Below are positions 22,430 to 36,501 of a DNA stretch of 64,000 nucleotides, one piece after another. The notes beneath the pieces are model-generated. The model was not told where the DNA came from, searched no databases, and saw only the letters and a program-made list of their open reading frames with translations. A program made the translations under genes and the position numbers. The stretch spans positions 1 to 64,000 of the forward strand of contig CAUJGU010000339.1 of the NCBI GenBank assembly GCA_963169105.1, in the 5' to 3' direction. Positions within the stretch are counted from its first letter, which is position 1, and every line of letters begins with the position of its first letter. This DNA comes from Ceriagrion tenellum. Taxonomy: Eukaryota > Arthropoda > Insecta > Odonata > Coenagrionidae.

Positions 22430-24776
22430 ATGCGGGAAGAGCTTCAAACCGCTTCACTCTACGACTCATGGTTTGCTCGCTGCGAGCTAGTTCAAAGGCG
22501 TAAGTAATTCTGATATTTCACATAATTAGTCTCTTTCGATTTCCTCACTCCGACTACTATAAGGCTTTGAAACATTAATTATGAATCTCTGTTTTGATAA
22601 TGTATAGCTAAATAACTGTCCCGCATCAAAAAGGAAACCGAAAGTGTATATTTATTTCGTCAAATTACACAGACACTGGAAACAAAATGAAAGTAGGGAA
22701 AATGTCAGCACTTAAAATGCATTAATAATTCACTGCCGAACCTTCAACAAATATTAAGGATATAACAGGATTTTATGCTTACTTATCGGTAATGTATTCT
22801 GTTTGTATATAAATATTAATTACGACTGGAATGTGTTTGTTGTGTGATACAGGCTTTAAAACGTTCTCGTAGTAGTTGATGTTGTACAATGTACCACCAA
22901 ACTCGATTGGTTGACGACAAGTATCTACCTATCTCTACCCTCTGTCATACTTTTTATTTAGAAATAGGGTCGTCATTCCATTTGATTTGATATCGGTCTC
23001 GAGAATTACAATCTCAGCTTTCTTCCATACCGTTTTTCCTCCATAGTGAGTTCTAGAATAGAAATTTAGGAAACTGATAGTCCATGTTTTACCAATCATA
23101 AGAATCGTTTCCTTCTAAATTTGGTTTACAGCTTTCGCGTTTAATTGGCTTTCCTTCAACCGCTTAAGTCGTACCTTGATTTTACCAACTGATTTTAAAC
23201 ATCCTTGGAACGAGCCACGTATAAAATGTCGGGAGACTTTTCCACTTGTTCCTCCTCTCAGTCCATGTTTCCTTGCTATACAGAAGAAGTCTCCTCGAAG
23301 AGGTCTGGCTTCACTTTTTAGCCCGAAGTCGATGATGTTGTGCAGATGTCCAATTTTCAGCAATGGTTGACCACAGGCGTCCACTACTCTCTACTTTCTG
23401 CCATAGTATCCTCATGTTATCAAAAAGGCTTTTTCTTTTTACAACATTTTCACACAATCTTGGAACGCGCCGCGTCTAAATGCCTGGGAGTATTTTCTAA
23501 TTCTCCTCCCCACACACAATGGCGCTATCATTTACAGAAATGCACTCTGCGAAGCGGACGATATCAGTATTCCGTCAAAGTTATTTTGATGTAGTCGGCA
23601 TAAAACGTTGACGATTTCTCTCGACAACGATATTCGCACGATATATGCTGAATCGCATTCCACTACACCTTCTTTCTGCAGATATATTTATTCTTCCTTC
23701 GTTATCAATTCCTCCCTCTTGGATATTCAATCCGGTATTCACTCTCATGTCACATCGTTCGCTCTTGCTCTGTTTGCAATCTGGAATTTGGTCAATTGTC
23801 TCAGTCGGCTGAAAATGTACCTTTGTGGTAAATATGTTGCATTTTGCGAAGGACATTTGAAGTTTCTTACTCGTCGTCCGCATAAACTACGTAATCAACA
23901 GCGAAAAGAATCATTGGGATAGTTTTTTCTTGTACTGCTATGTATCCGAGATTCTCGTTGAGCACTTTTTCCATAGATTCGTGCATACATTTTTTAATTA
24001 GAGATAAGGCAAAGTGAGCATCTCTTATTCACACAGTTTTTTTCTCTCGACTAAAAATTTAGGGACGCCTCGTCGTCAACGAACGATAATATCCACATAA
24101 CTGCTCGTTTTTCGTTGTATCACGTTCCACGTAGAAAAAAATGTCCCCGACACGAGAAACGGACGGTTTATTTTTATTAAAAGTTTCCGTTGTTTAACAT
24201 CCTACTTCTTAAACTTACTTTCAAACCGCCTAGTTCCATCTATAAAAATATGGCCGAATTTTTATGTTGCTAGGTATCATCTACTCCTCATTTTTCGTGT
24301 TTTATTTTCTCCGAGTTCCGCGGCATATCACGACTTACTCTAGCAATTACTAATTTGATTTGTAATTTTATTGTTCAGCCTGTTGCGTGGAAGGATACGG
24401 TTTTGCGTTAATGCTTATTAAGAAACATTTTGTAAGCTAAAGTAATACTTCACGATTAGGAGATAAAAAAAACACTCTGGAAAACCTAAAGTCGCCAACG
24501 TAATTATCAGCCTCGTACATGTTATACATCATGGCAAATCGCCCTTGAATGAAATTAATTTATGAAACGATAGATTGACCATTTTGTTTCCTAGTATTAC
24601 TTTAGGTAAGCGAGATTACACTTTAGTATGTTTCCCAGGCTCATCCTACCGTCAATATTTTTCCTTTTTTGATGAATGCACATCGATTGTTATTCATTTT
24701 CGTGTTTTCTGAAATAGCAAGAAAAATAAACATCAAACCGAAAATCTGACAACATTTTCCCTTTTCATTTTTCAAG
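22430..24776 (+). repeat. Unit 11 (dimer member B)
   Basis: Type B body as in unit 9, with GAAACATTAATT near 22568, shared with unit 13. Confidence 0.97.
23115..24200 (-). pseudogene. Decayed RT, unit 11
   Basis: YADD at 23873-23884; type B alleles as in unit 9. Confidence 0.68.
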
Positions 24777-27123
24777 ATGCGGGAAGAGCTTCAAACCGCT
24801 TCACTCTACGACTCATGGTTTGCTCGCTGCGAGCTAGTTCAAAGGCGTAAGTAATTCTGATATTTCACATAATTAGTATCTTTCGATTTCCTCACTCCGA
24901 CTACTATAAGGCTTTGAAACATTTATTATGAATCTCTGTTTTGTTAATGTATAGCTATATAACTGTCCCGCATCAAAAAGGAAACCGAAAGTGTATATTT
25001 ATTTCGTCAAATTACACAGACACTGGAAACAAAATGAAAGTAGGGAAAATGTCAGCACTTAAAAGGCATTAATAATTCACTGCCGAACCTTCAACAAATA
25101 TTAAGGATATAACAGGATTTTATGCTTACTTATCGGTAATGTATTCTGTTTGTATATAAATATTAATTACGACTGGAATGTGTTTGTTGTGTGATACAGG
25201 CTTTAAAACGTTCTCGTAGTAGTTGATGTTGTACAATGTACCACCAAACTCGATTGGTTGACGACAAGTATCTACCTATCTCTACCCTCTGTCATACTTT
25301 TTATTTAGAAATAGGGTCGTCATTCCATTTGATTTGATATCGGTCTCGAGAATTACAATCTCAGCTTTCTTCCATACCGTTTTTCCTCCATAGTGAGTTC
25401 TAGAATAGAAATTTAGGAAACTGATAGTCCATGTTTTACCAATCATAAGAATCGTTTCCTTCTAAATTTGGTTTACAGCTTTCGCGTTTAATTGGCTTTC
25501 CTTCAACCGCTTAAGTCGTACCTTGATTTTACCAACTGATTTTAAACATCCTTGGAACGAGCCACGTATAAAATGTCGGGAGACTTTTCCACTTGTTCCT
25601 CCTCTCAGTCCATGTTTCCTTGCTATACAGAAGAAGTCTCCTCGAAGAGGTCTGGCTTCACTTTTTAGCCCGAAGTCGATGATGTTGTGCAGATGTCCAA
25701 TTTTAAGCAATGGTTGACCACAGGCGTCCACCACTCTCTACCCTCATCCATTGTATCCTCATGTTATCAAAAAGGCTTTTTCTTTTTACAACATTTTCAC
25801 ACAATCTTGGAACGCGCCGCGTCTAAATGCCTGGGAGTATTTTCTAATTCTCCTCCCCACACGCAATGGCGCTATCATTTACAGAAATGCACTCTGCGAA
25901 GCGGACGATATCAGTATTCCGTCAAAGTTATTTTGATGTAGTCGGCATAAAACGTTGACGATTTCTCTCGACAACGATATTCGCACGATATATGCTGAAT
26001 CGCATTGCACTACACCTTCTTTCTGCAGATATATTTATTCTTCCTTCGTTATCAATTCCTCCCTCTTGGATATTCAATCCGGTATTCACTCTCATGTCAC
26101 ATCGTTCGCTCTTGCTTTGTGTGCAATCTGGAATTTGGTCAATTGTCTCAGTCGGCTGAAAATGTACCCTTGTGGTAAATATGTTGCATTTTGCGAAGGA
26201 CATTTGAAGTTTCTTACTCGTCGTCCGCATAAACTACGTAATCAACAGCGAAAAGAATCATTGGGATAGTTTTTTCTTGTACTGCTATGTATCCGAGATT
26301 CTCGTTGAGCACTTTTTCCATAGATTCGTGCATACATTTTTTAATTAGAGATAAGGCAAAGTGAGCATCTCTTATTCACACAGTTTTTTTCTCACGACTA
26401 AAAATTTAGGGACGCCTCGTCGTCAACGAACGATAATATCCACATAACTGCTCGTTTTTCGTTGTATCACGTTCCACGTAGAAAAAAATGTCCCCGACAC
26501 GAGAAACGGACGGTTTATTTTTATTAAAAGTTTCCGTTGTTTAACATCCTACTTCTTATACTTACTTTCAAACCGCCTAGTTCCATCTATAAAAATATGG
26601 CCGAATTTTTATGTTGCTAGGTATCATCTACTCCTCATTTTTCGTGTTTTATTTTCTCCGAGTTCCGCGGCATATCACGACTTAATCTAGCAATTACTAA
26701 TTTGATTTGTAATTTTATTGTTCAGCCTGTTGCGTGGAAGGATACGGTTTTGCGTTAATGCTTATTAAGAAACATTTTGTAAGCTAAAGTAATACTTCAC
26801 GATTAGGAGATAAATAAAACACTCTGGAAAACCTAAAGTCGCCAACGTAATTATCAGCCTCGTACATGTTATACATCATGGCAAATCGCCCTTGAATGAA
26901 ATTAATTTATGAAACGATAGATTGACCATTTTGTTTCCTAGTATTACTTTAGGTAAGCGAGATTACACTTTAGTATGTTTCCCAGGCTCATCCTACCGTC
27001 AATATTTTTCCTTTTTTGATGAATGCACATCGATTGTTATTCATTTTCGTGTTTTCTGAAATAGCAAGAAAAATAAACATCAAACCGAAAATCTGACAAC
27101 ATTTTCCCTTTTCATTTTTCAAG
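24777..27123 (+). repeat. Unit 12 (dimer member A)
   Basis: Nearly the same as unit 10. Private changes are TTTCTCACGAC (near 26389) and CTTCTTATACTTAC (near 26551). CTTAATCTAGC near 26682 is shared with units 8 and 27. Confidence 0.97.
25462..26547 (-). pseudogene. Decayed RT, unit 12
   Basis: YADD at 26220-26231; type A alleles as in units 8 and 10. Confidence 0.68.
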
Positions 27124-29470
27124 ATGCGGGAAGAGCTTCAAACCGCTTCACTCTACGACTCATGGTTTGCTCGCTGCGAGCTAGTTCAAAGGCGTAAGTA
27201 ATTCTGATATTTCACATAATTAGTCTCTTTCGATTTCCTCACTCCGACTACTATAAGGCTTTGAAACATTAATTATGAATCTCTGTTTTGATAATGTATA
27301 GCTAAATAACTGTCCCGCATCAAAAAGGAAACCGAAAGTGTATATTTATTTCGTCAAATTACACAGACACTGGAAACAAAATGAAAGTAGGGAAAATGTC
27401 AGCACTTAAAATGCATTAATAATTCACTGCCGAACCTTCAACAAATATTAAGGATATAACAGGATTTTATGCTTACTTATCGGTAATGTATTCTGTTTGT
27501 ATATAAATATTAATTACGACTGGAATGTGTTTGTTGTGTGATACAGGCTTTAAAACGTTCTCGTAGTAGTTGATGTTGTACAATGTACCACCAAACTCGA
27601 TTGGTTGACGACAAGTATCTACCTATCTCTACCCTCTGTCATACTTTTTATTTAGAAATAGGGTCGTCATTCCATTTGATTTGATATCGGTCTCGAGAAT
27701 TACAATCTCAGCTTTCTTCCATACCGTTTTTCCTCCATAGTGAGTTCTAGAATAGAAATTTAGGAAACTGATAGTCCATGTTTTACCAATCATAAGAATC
27801 GTTTCCTTCTAAATTTGGTTTAAAACTTTCGCGTTTAATTGGCTTTCCTTCAACCGCTTAAGTCGTACCTTGATTTTACCAACTGATTTTAAACATCCTT
27901 GGAACGAGCCACGTATAAAATGTCGGGAGACTTTTCCACTTGTTCCTCCTCTCAGTCCATGTTTTATTGCTATACAGAAGAAGTCTCCTCGAAGAGGTCT
28001 GGCTTCACTTTTTAGCCCGAAGTCGATGATGTTGTGCAGATGTCCAATTTTAAGCAATGGTTGACCAAAGGCGTCCACCACTCTCTACCCTCATCCATTG
28101 TATCCTCATGTTATCAAAAAGGCTTTTTCTTTTTACAACATTTTCACACATACTTGGAACGCGCCGCGTCTAAATGCCTGGGAGTATTTTCTAATTCTCC
28201 TCCCCACACACAATGGCGCTATCATTTACAGAAATGCACTCTGCGAAGCGGACGATATCAGTATTCCGTCAAAGTTATTTTGATGTAGTCGGCATAAAAC
28301 GTTGACGATTTCTCTCGACAACGATATTCGCACGATATATGCTGAATCGCATTCCACTACACCTTCTTTCTGCAGATATATTTATTCTTCCTTCGTTATC
28401 AATTCCTCCCTCTTGGATATTCAATCCGGTATTCACTCTCATGTCACATCGTTCGCTCTTGCTCTGTTTGCAATCTGGAATTTGGTCAATTGTCTCAGTC
28501 GGCTGAAAATGTACCTTTGTGGTAAATATGTTGCATTTTGCGAAGGACATTTGAAGTTTCTTACTCGTCGTCCGCATAAACTACGTAATCAACAGCGAAA
28601 AGAATCATTGGGATAGTTTTTTCTTGTACTGCTATGTATCCGAGATTCTCGTTGAGCACTTTTTCCATAGATTCGTGCATACATTTTTTAATTAGAGATA
28701 AGGCAAAGTGAGCATCTCTTATTCACACAGTTTTTTTCTCTCGACTAAAAATTTAGGGACGCCTCGTCGTCAACGAACGATAATATCCACATAACTGCTC
28801 GTTTTTCGTTGTATCACGTTCCACGTAGAAAAAAATGTCCCCGACACGAGAAACGGACGGTTTATTTTTATTAAAAGTTTCCGTTGTTTAACATCCTACT
28901 TCTTAAACTTACTTTCAAACCGCCTAGTTCCATCTATAAAAATATGGCCGAATTTTTATGTTGCTAGGTATCATCTACTCCTCATTTTTCGTGTTTTATT
29001 TTCTCCGAGTTCCGCGGCATATCACGACTTACTCTAGCAATTACTAATTTGATTTGTAATTTTATTGTTCAGCCTGTTGCGTGGAAGGATACGGTTTTGC
29101 GTTAATGCTTATTAAGAAACATTTTGTAAGCTAAAGTAATACTTCACGATTAGGAGATAAATAAAACACTCTGGAAAACCTAAAGTCGCCAACGTAATTA
29201 TCAGCCTCGTACATGTTATACATCATGGCAAATCGCCCTTGAATGAAATTAATTTATGAAACGATAGATTGACCATTTTGTTTCCTAGTATTACTTTAGG
29301 TAAGCGAGATTACACTTTAGTATGTTTCCCAGGCTCATCCTACCGTCAATATTTTTCCTTTTTTGATGAATGCACATCGATTGTTATTCATTTTCGTGTT
29401 TTCTGAAATAGCAAGAAAAATAAACATCAAACCGAAAATCTGACAACATTTTCCCTTTTCATTTTTCAAG
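27124..29470 (+). repeat. Unit 13
   Basis: Occupies a B position in the dimer phase but breaks the pattern. It has several private changes: GTTTAAAACTTTCG (near 27820), TGTTTTATTGC (near 27961), GACCAAAGGC (near 28063) and CACACATACTTGG (near 28146). Confidence 0.97.
27809..28894 (-). pseudogene. Decayed RT, unit 13
   Basis: YADD at 28567-28578 with the common stop. Block A differs from the consensus at several codons through the unit's private substitutions. Confidence 0.68.
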
Positions 29471-31813
29471 ATGCGGGAAGAGCTTCAAACCGCTTCACTC
29501 TACGACTCATGGTTTGCTCGCTGCGAGCTAGTTCAAAGGCGTAAGTAATTCTGATATTTCACATAATTAGTATCTTTCGATTTCCTCACTCCGACTACTA
29601 TAAGGCTTTGAAACATTTATTATGAATCTCTGTTTTGTTAATGTATAGCTAAATAACTGTCCCGCATCAAAAAGGAAACCGAAAGTGTATATTTATTTCG
29701 TCAAATTACACAGACACTGGAAACAAAATGAAAGTAGGGAAAATGTCAGCACTTAAAAGGCATTAATAATTAACTGCCGAACCTTCAACAAATATTAAGG
29801 ATATAACAGGATTAATGCTTACTTATCGGTAATGTATTCTGTTTGTATATAAATATTAATTACGACTGGAATGTGTTTGTTGTGTGATACAGGCTTTAAA
29901 ACGTTCTCGTAGTAGTTGATGTTGTACAATGTACCACCAAACTCGATTGGTTGACGACAAGTATCTACCTATCTCTACCCTCTGTCATACTTTTTATTTA
30001 GAAATAGGGTCGTCATTCCATTTGATTTGATATCGGTCTCGAGAATTACAATCTCAGCTTTCTTCCATACCGTTTTTCCTCCATAGTGAGTTCTAGAATA
30101 GAAATTTAGGAAACTGATAGTCCATGTTTTACCAATCATAAGAATCGTTTCCTTCTAAATTTGGTTTACAGCTTTCGCGTTTAATTGGCTTTCCTTCAAC
30201 CGCTTAAGTCGTACCTTTTACCAATTGATTTTAAACATCCTTGGAACGAGCCACGTATAAAATGTCGGGAGACTTTTCCACTTGTTCCTCCTCTCAGTCC
30301 ATGTTTCCTTGCTATACAGAAGAAGTCTCCTCGAAGAGGTCTGGCTTCACTTTTTAGCCCGAAGTCGATGATGTTGTGCAGATGTCCAATTTTAAGCAAT
30401 GGTTGACCACAGGCGTCCACTACTCTCTACCCTCATCCATTGTATCCTCATGTTATCAAAAAGGCTTTTTCTTTTTACAACATTTTCACACAATCTTGGA
30501 ACGCGCCGCGTCTAAATGCCTGGGAGTATTTTCTAATTCTCCTCCCCACACACAATGGCGCTATCATTTACAGAAATGCACTCTGCGAAGCGGACGATAT
30601 CAGTATTCCGTCAAAGTTATTTTGATGTAGTGGGCATAAAACGTTGACGATTTCTCTCGACAACGATATTCGCACGATATATGCTGAATCGCATTCCACT
30701 ACACCTTCTTTCTGCAGATATATTTATTCTTCCTTCGTTATCAATTCCTCCCTCTTGGATATTCAATCCGGTATTCACTCTCATGTCACATCGTTCGCTC
30801 TTGCTCTGTTTGCAATCTGGAATTTGGTCAATTGTCTCAGTCGGCTGAAAATGTACCTTTGTGGTAAATATGTTGCATTTTGCGAAGGACATTTGAAGTT
30901 TCTTACTCGTCGTCCGCATAAACTACGTAATCAACAGCGAAAAGAATCATTGGGATAGTTTTTTCTTGTACTGCTATGTATCCGAGATTCTCGTTGAGCA
31001 CTTTTTCCATAGATTCGTGCATACATTTTTTAATTAGAGATAAGGCAAAGTGAGCATCTCTTATTCACACAGTTTTTTTCTCTCGACTAAAAATTTAGGG
31101 ACGCCTCGTCGTCAACGAACGATAATATCCACATAACTGCTCGTTTTTCGTTGTATCACGTTCCACGTAGAAAAAAATGTCCCCGACACGAGAAACGGAC
31201 GGTTTATTTTTATTAAAAGTTTCCGTTGTTTAACATCCTACTTCTTAAACTTACTTTCAAACCGCCTAGTTCCATCTATAAAAATATGGCCGAATTTTTA
31301 TGTTGCTAGGTATCATCTACTCCTCATTTTTCGTGTTTTATTTTCTCCGAGTTCCGCGGCATATCACGACTTACTCTAGCAATTACTAATTTGATTTGTA
31401 ATTTTATTGTTCAGCCTGTTGCGTGGAAGGATACGGTTTTGCGTTAATGCTTATTAAGAAACATTTTGTAAGCTAAAGTAATACTTCACGATTAGGAGAT
31501 AAATAAAACACTCTGGAAAACCTAAAGTCGCCAACGTAATTATCAGCCTCGTACATGTTATACATCATGGCAAATCGCCCTTGAATGAAATTAATTTATG
31601 AAACGATAGATTGACCATTTTGTTTCCTAGTATTACTTTAGGTAAGCGAGATTACACTTTAGTATGTTTCCCAGGCTCATCCTACCGTCAATATTTTTCC
31701 TTTTTTGATGAATGCACATCGATTGTTATTCATTTTCGTGTTTTCTGAAATAGCAAGAAAAATAAACATCAAACCGAAAATCTGACAATATTTTTCCCTT
31801 TTCATTTTTCAAG
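29471..31813 (+). repeat. Unit 14 (2,343 bp)
   Basis: First of three units with a 4-bp deletion giving GTACCTTTTACCAATTG (near 30212). Private features are AATTAACTGCC (near 29767) and GGATTAATGC (near 29810, one base shorter). The 5' end matches units 10 and 12 (TTTTGTTAATG). Confidence 0.97.
30155..31236 (-). pseudogene. Decayed RT, unit 14
   Basis: YADD at 30909-30920. The 4-bp deletion falls in block A and ends its incidental frame early (74 codons). Confidence 0.67.
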
Positions 31814-34157
31814 ATGCGGGAAGAGCTTCAAACCGCTTCACTCTACGACTCATGGTTTGCTCGCTGCGAGCTAGTTCAAAGGCGTAAGTAATTCTGATAT
31901 TTCACATAATTAGTCTCTTTCGATTTCCTCACTCCGACTACTATAAGGCTTTGAAACATTTATTATGAATCTCTGTTTTGATAATGTATAGCTAAATAAC
32001 TGTCCCGCATCAAAAAGGAAACCGAAAGTGTATATTTATTTCGTCAAATTACACAGACACTGGAAACAAAATGAAAGTAGGGAAAATGTCAGCACTTAAA
32101 AGGCATTAATAATTCACTGCCGAACCTTCAACAAATATTAAGGATATAACAGGATTTTATGCTTACTTATCGGTAATGTATTCTGTTTGTATATAAATAT
32201 TAATTACGACTGGAATGTGTTTGTTGTGTGATACAGGCTTTAAAACGTTCTCGTAGTAGTTGATGTTGTACAATGTACCACCAAACTCGATTGGTTGACG
32301 ACAAGTATCTACCTATCTCTACCCTCTGTCATACTTTTTATTTAGAAATAGGGTCGTCATTCCATTTGATTTGATATCGGTCTCGAGAATTACAATCTCA
32401 GCTTTCTTCCATACCGTTTTTCCTCCATAGTGAGTTCTAGAATAGAAATTTAGGAAACTGATAGTCCATGTTTTACCAATCATAAGAATCGTTTCCTTCT
32501 AAATTTGGTTTACAGCTTTCGCGTTTAATTGGCTTTCCTTCAACCGCTTAAGTCGTACCTTTTACCAATTGATTTTAAACATCCTTGGAACGAGCCACGT
32601 ATAAAATGTCGGGAGACTTTTCCACTTGTTCCTCCTCTCAGTCCATGTTTCCTTGCTATACAGAAGAAGTCTCCTCGAAGAGGTCTGGCTTCACTTTTTT
32701 GCCCGAAGTCGATGATGTTGTGCAGATGTCCAATTTTAAGCAATGGTTGACCACAGGCGTCCACTACTCTCTACCCTCATCCATTGTATCCTCATGTTAT
32801 CAAAAAGGCTTTTTCTTTTTACAACATTTTCACACAATCTTGGAACGCGCCGCGTCTAAATGCCTGGGAGTATTTTCTAATTCTCCTCCCCACACACAAT
32901 GGCGCTATCATTTACAGAAATGCACTCTGCGAAGCGGACGATATCAGTATTCCGTCAAAGTTATTTTGATGTAGGGGGCATAAAACGTTGACGATTTCTC
33001 TCGACAACGATATTCGCACGATATATGCTGAATCGCATTCCACTACACCTTCTTTCTGCAGATATATTTATTCTTCCTTCGTTATCAATTCCTCCCTCTT
33101 GGATATTCAATCCGGTATTCACTCTCATGTCACATCGTTCGCTCTTGCTTTGTGTGCAATCTGGAATTTGGTCAATTGTCTCAGTCGGCTGAAAATGTAC
33201 CTTTGTGGTAAATATGTTGCATTTTGCGAAGGACATTTGAAGTTTCTTACTCGTCGTCCGCATAAACTACGTAATCAACAGGGAAAAGAATCATTGGGAT
33301 AGTTTTTTCTTGTACTGCTATGTATCCGAGATTCTCGTTGAGCACTTTTTCCATAGATTCGTGCATACATTTTTTAATTAGAGATAAGGCAAAGTGAGCA
33401 TCTCTTATTCACACCGTTTTTTTCTCTCGACTAAAAATTTAGGGACGCCTCGTCGTCAACGAACGATAATATCCACATAACTGCTCGTTTTTCGTTGTAT
33501 CACGTTCCACGTAGAAAAAAATGTCCCCGACACGAGAAACGGACGGTTTATTTTTATTAAAAGTTTCCGTTGTTTAACATCCTACTTCTTAAACTTACTT
33601 TCAAACCGCCTAGTTCCATCTATAAAAATATGGCCGAATTTTTATGTTGCTAGGTATCATCTACTCCTCATTTTTCGTGTTTTATTTTCTCCGAGTTCCG
33701 CGGCATATCACGACTTACTCTAACAATTACTAATTTGATTTGTAATTTTATTGTTCAGCCTGTTGCGTGGAAGGATACGGTTTTGCGTTAATGCTTATTA
33801 AGAAACATTTTGTAAGCTAAAGTAATACTTCACGATTAGGAGATAAATAAAACACTCTGGAAAACCTAAAGTCGCCAACGTAATTATCAGCCTCGTACAT
33901 GTTATACATCATGGCAAATCGCCCTTGAATGAAATTAATTTATGAAACGATAGATTGACCATTTTGTTTCCTAGTATTACTTTAGGTAAGCGAGATTACA
34001 CTTTAGTATGTTTCCCAGGCTCATCCTACCGTCAATATTTTTCCTTTTTTGATGAATGCACATCGATTGTTGTTCATTTTCGTGTTTTCTGAAATAGCAA
34101 GAAAAAAAAACATCAAACCGAAAATCTGACAACATTTTTCCTTTTTCATTTTTCAAG
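31814..34157 (+). repeat. Unit 15 (2,344 bp)
   Basis: Shares the 4-bp deletion, TTTTTGCCCG, GTAGGGGGCAT and CAGGGAAAAG with unit 16; the two are almost indistinguishable across their 3' two thirds. Confidence 0.97.
32499..33580 (-). pseudogene. Decayed RT, unit 15
   Basis: YADD at 33253-33264 with the common stop; the post-palm frame ends MPPTSK instead of MPTTSK. Confidence 0.67.
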
Positions 34158-36501
34158 ATGCGGGAAGAGCTTCAAACCGCTTCACTCTACGACTCATGGT
34201 TTGCTCGCTGCGAGCTAGTTCAAAGGCGTAAGTAATTCTGATATTTCACATAATTAGTCTCTTTCGATTTCCTCACTCCGACTACTATAAGGCTTTGAAA
34301 CATTTATTATGAATCTCTGTTTTTATAATGTATAGCTAAATAACTGTCCCGCATCAAAAAGGAAACCGAAAGTGTATATTTATTTCGTCAAATTACACAG
34401 ACACTGGAAACAAAATGAAAGTAGGGAAAATGTCAGCACTTAAAATGCATTAATAATTCACTGCCGAACCTTCAACAAATATTAAGGATATAACAGGATT
34501 TTATGCTTACTTATCGGTAATGTATTCTGTTTGTATATAAATATTAATTACGACTGGAATGTGTTTGTTGTGTGATACAGGCTTTAAAACGTTCTCGTAG
34601 TAGTTGATGTTGTACAATGTACCACCAAACTCGATTGGTTGACGACAAGTATCTACCTATCTCTACCCTCTGTCATACTTTTTATTTAGAAATAGGGTCG
34701 TCATTCCATTTGATTTGATATCGGTCTCGAGAATTACAATCTCAGCTTTCTTCCATACCGTTTTTCCTCCATAGTGAGTTCTAGAATAGAAATTTAGGAA
34801 ACTGATAGTCCATGTTTTACCAATCATAAGAATCGTTTCCTTCTAAATTTGGTTTACAGCTTTCGCGTTTAATTGGCTTTCCTTCAACCGCTTAAGTCGT
34901 ACCTTTTACCAATTGATTTTAAACATCCTTGGAACGAGCCACGTATAAAATGTCGGGAGACTTTTCCACTTGTTCCTCCTCTCAGTCCATGTTTCCTTGC
35001 TATACAGAAGAAGTCTCCTCGAAGAGGTCTGGCTTCACTTTTTTGCCCGAAGTCGATGATGTTGTGCAGATGTCCAATTTTAAGCAATGGTTGACCACAG
35101 GCGTCCACTACTCTCTACCCTCATCCATTGTATCCTCATGTTATCAAAAAGGCTTTTTCTTTTTACAACATTTTCACACAATCTTGGAACGCGCCGCGTC
35201 TAAATGCCTGGGAGTATTTTCTAATTCTCCTCCCCACACACAATGGCGCTATCATTTACAGAAATGCACTCTGCGAAGCGGACGATATCAGTATTCCGTC
35301 AAAGTTATTTTGATGTAGGGGGCATAAAACGTTGACGATTTCTCTCGACAACGATATTCGCACGATATATGCTGAATCGCATTCCACTACACCTTCTTTC
35401 TGCAGATATATTTATTCTTCCTTCGTTATCAATTCCTCCCTCTTGGATATTCAATCCGGTATTCACTCTCATGTCACATCGTTCGCTCTTGCTTTGTGTG
35501 CAATCTGGAATTTGGTCAATTGTCTCAGTCGGCTGAAAATGTACCTTTGTGGTAAATATGTTGCATTTTGCGAAGGACATTTGAAGTTTCTTACTCGTCG
35601 TCCGCATAAACTACGTAATCAACAGGGAAAAGAATCATTGGGATAGTTTTTTCTTGTACTGCTATGTATCCGAGATTCTCGTTGAGCACTTTTTCCATAG
35701 ATTCGTGCATACATTTTTTAATTAGAGATAAGGCAAAGTGAGCATCTCTTATTCACACCGTTTTTTTCTCTCGACTAAAAATTTAGGGACGCCTCGTCGT
35801 CAACGAACGATAATATCCACATAACTGCTCGTTTTTCGTTGTATCACGTTCCACGTAGAAAAAAATGTCCCCGACACGAGAAACGGACGGTTTATTTTTA
35901 TTAAAAGTTTCCGTTGTTTAACATCCTACTTCTTAAACTTACTTTCAAACCGCCTAGTTCCATCTATAAAAATATGGCCGAATTTTTATGTTGCTAGGTA
36001 TCATCTACTCCTCATTTTTCGTGTTTTATTTTCTCCGAGTTCCGCGGCATATCACGACTTACTCTAACAATTACTAATTTGATTTGTAATTTTATTGTTC
36101 AGCCTGTTGCGTGGAAGGATACGGTTTTGCGTTAATGCTTATTAAGAAACATTTTGTAAGCTAAAGTAATACTTCACGATTAGGAGATAAATAAAACACT
36201 CTGGAAAACCTAAAGTCGCCAACGTAATTATCAGCCTCGTACATGTTATACATCATGGCAAATCGCCCTTGAATGAAATTAATTTATGAAACGATAGATT
36301 GACCATTTTGTTTCCTAGTATTACTTTAGGTAAGCGAGATTACACTTTAGTATGTTTCCCAGGCTCATCCTACCGTCAATATTTTTCCTTTTTTGATGAA
36401 TGCACATCGATTGTTGTTCATTTTCGTGTTTTCTGAAATAGCAAGAAAAAAAAACATCAAACCGAAAATCTGACAACATTTTTCCTTTTTCATTTTTCAA
36501 G
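34158..36501 (+). repeat. Unit 16 (2,344 bp)
   Basis: Preceded by TTTTCCTTTTTCATTT and carrying TTTTTATAATG (near 34320), as in units 2 and 17. Its body is the unit 15 type. Confidence 0.97.
34843..35924 (-). pseudogene. Decayed RT, unit 16
   Basis: YADD at 35597-35608; same alleles as unit 15. Confidence 0.67.
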
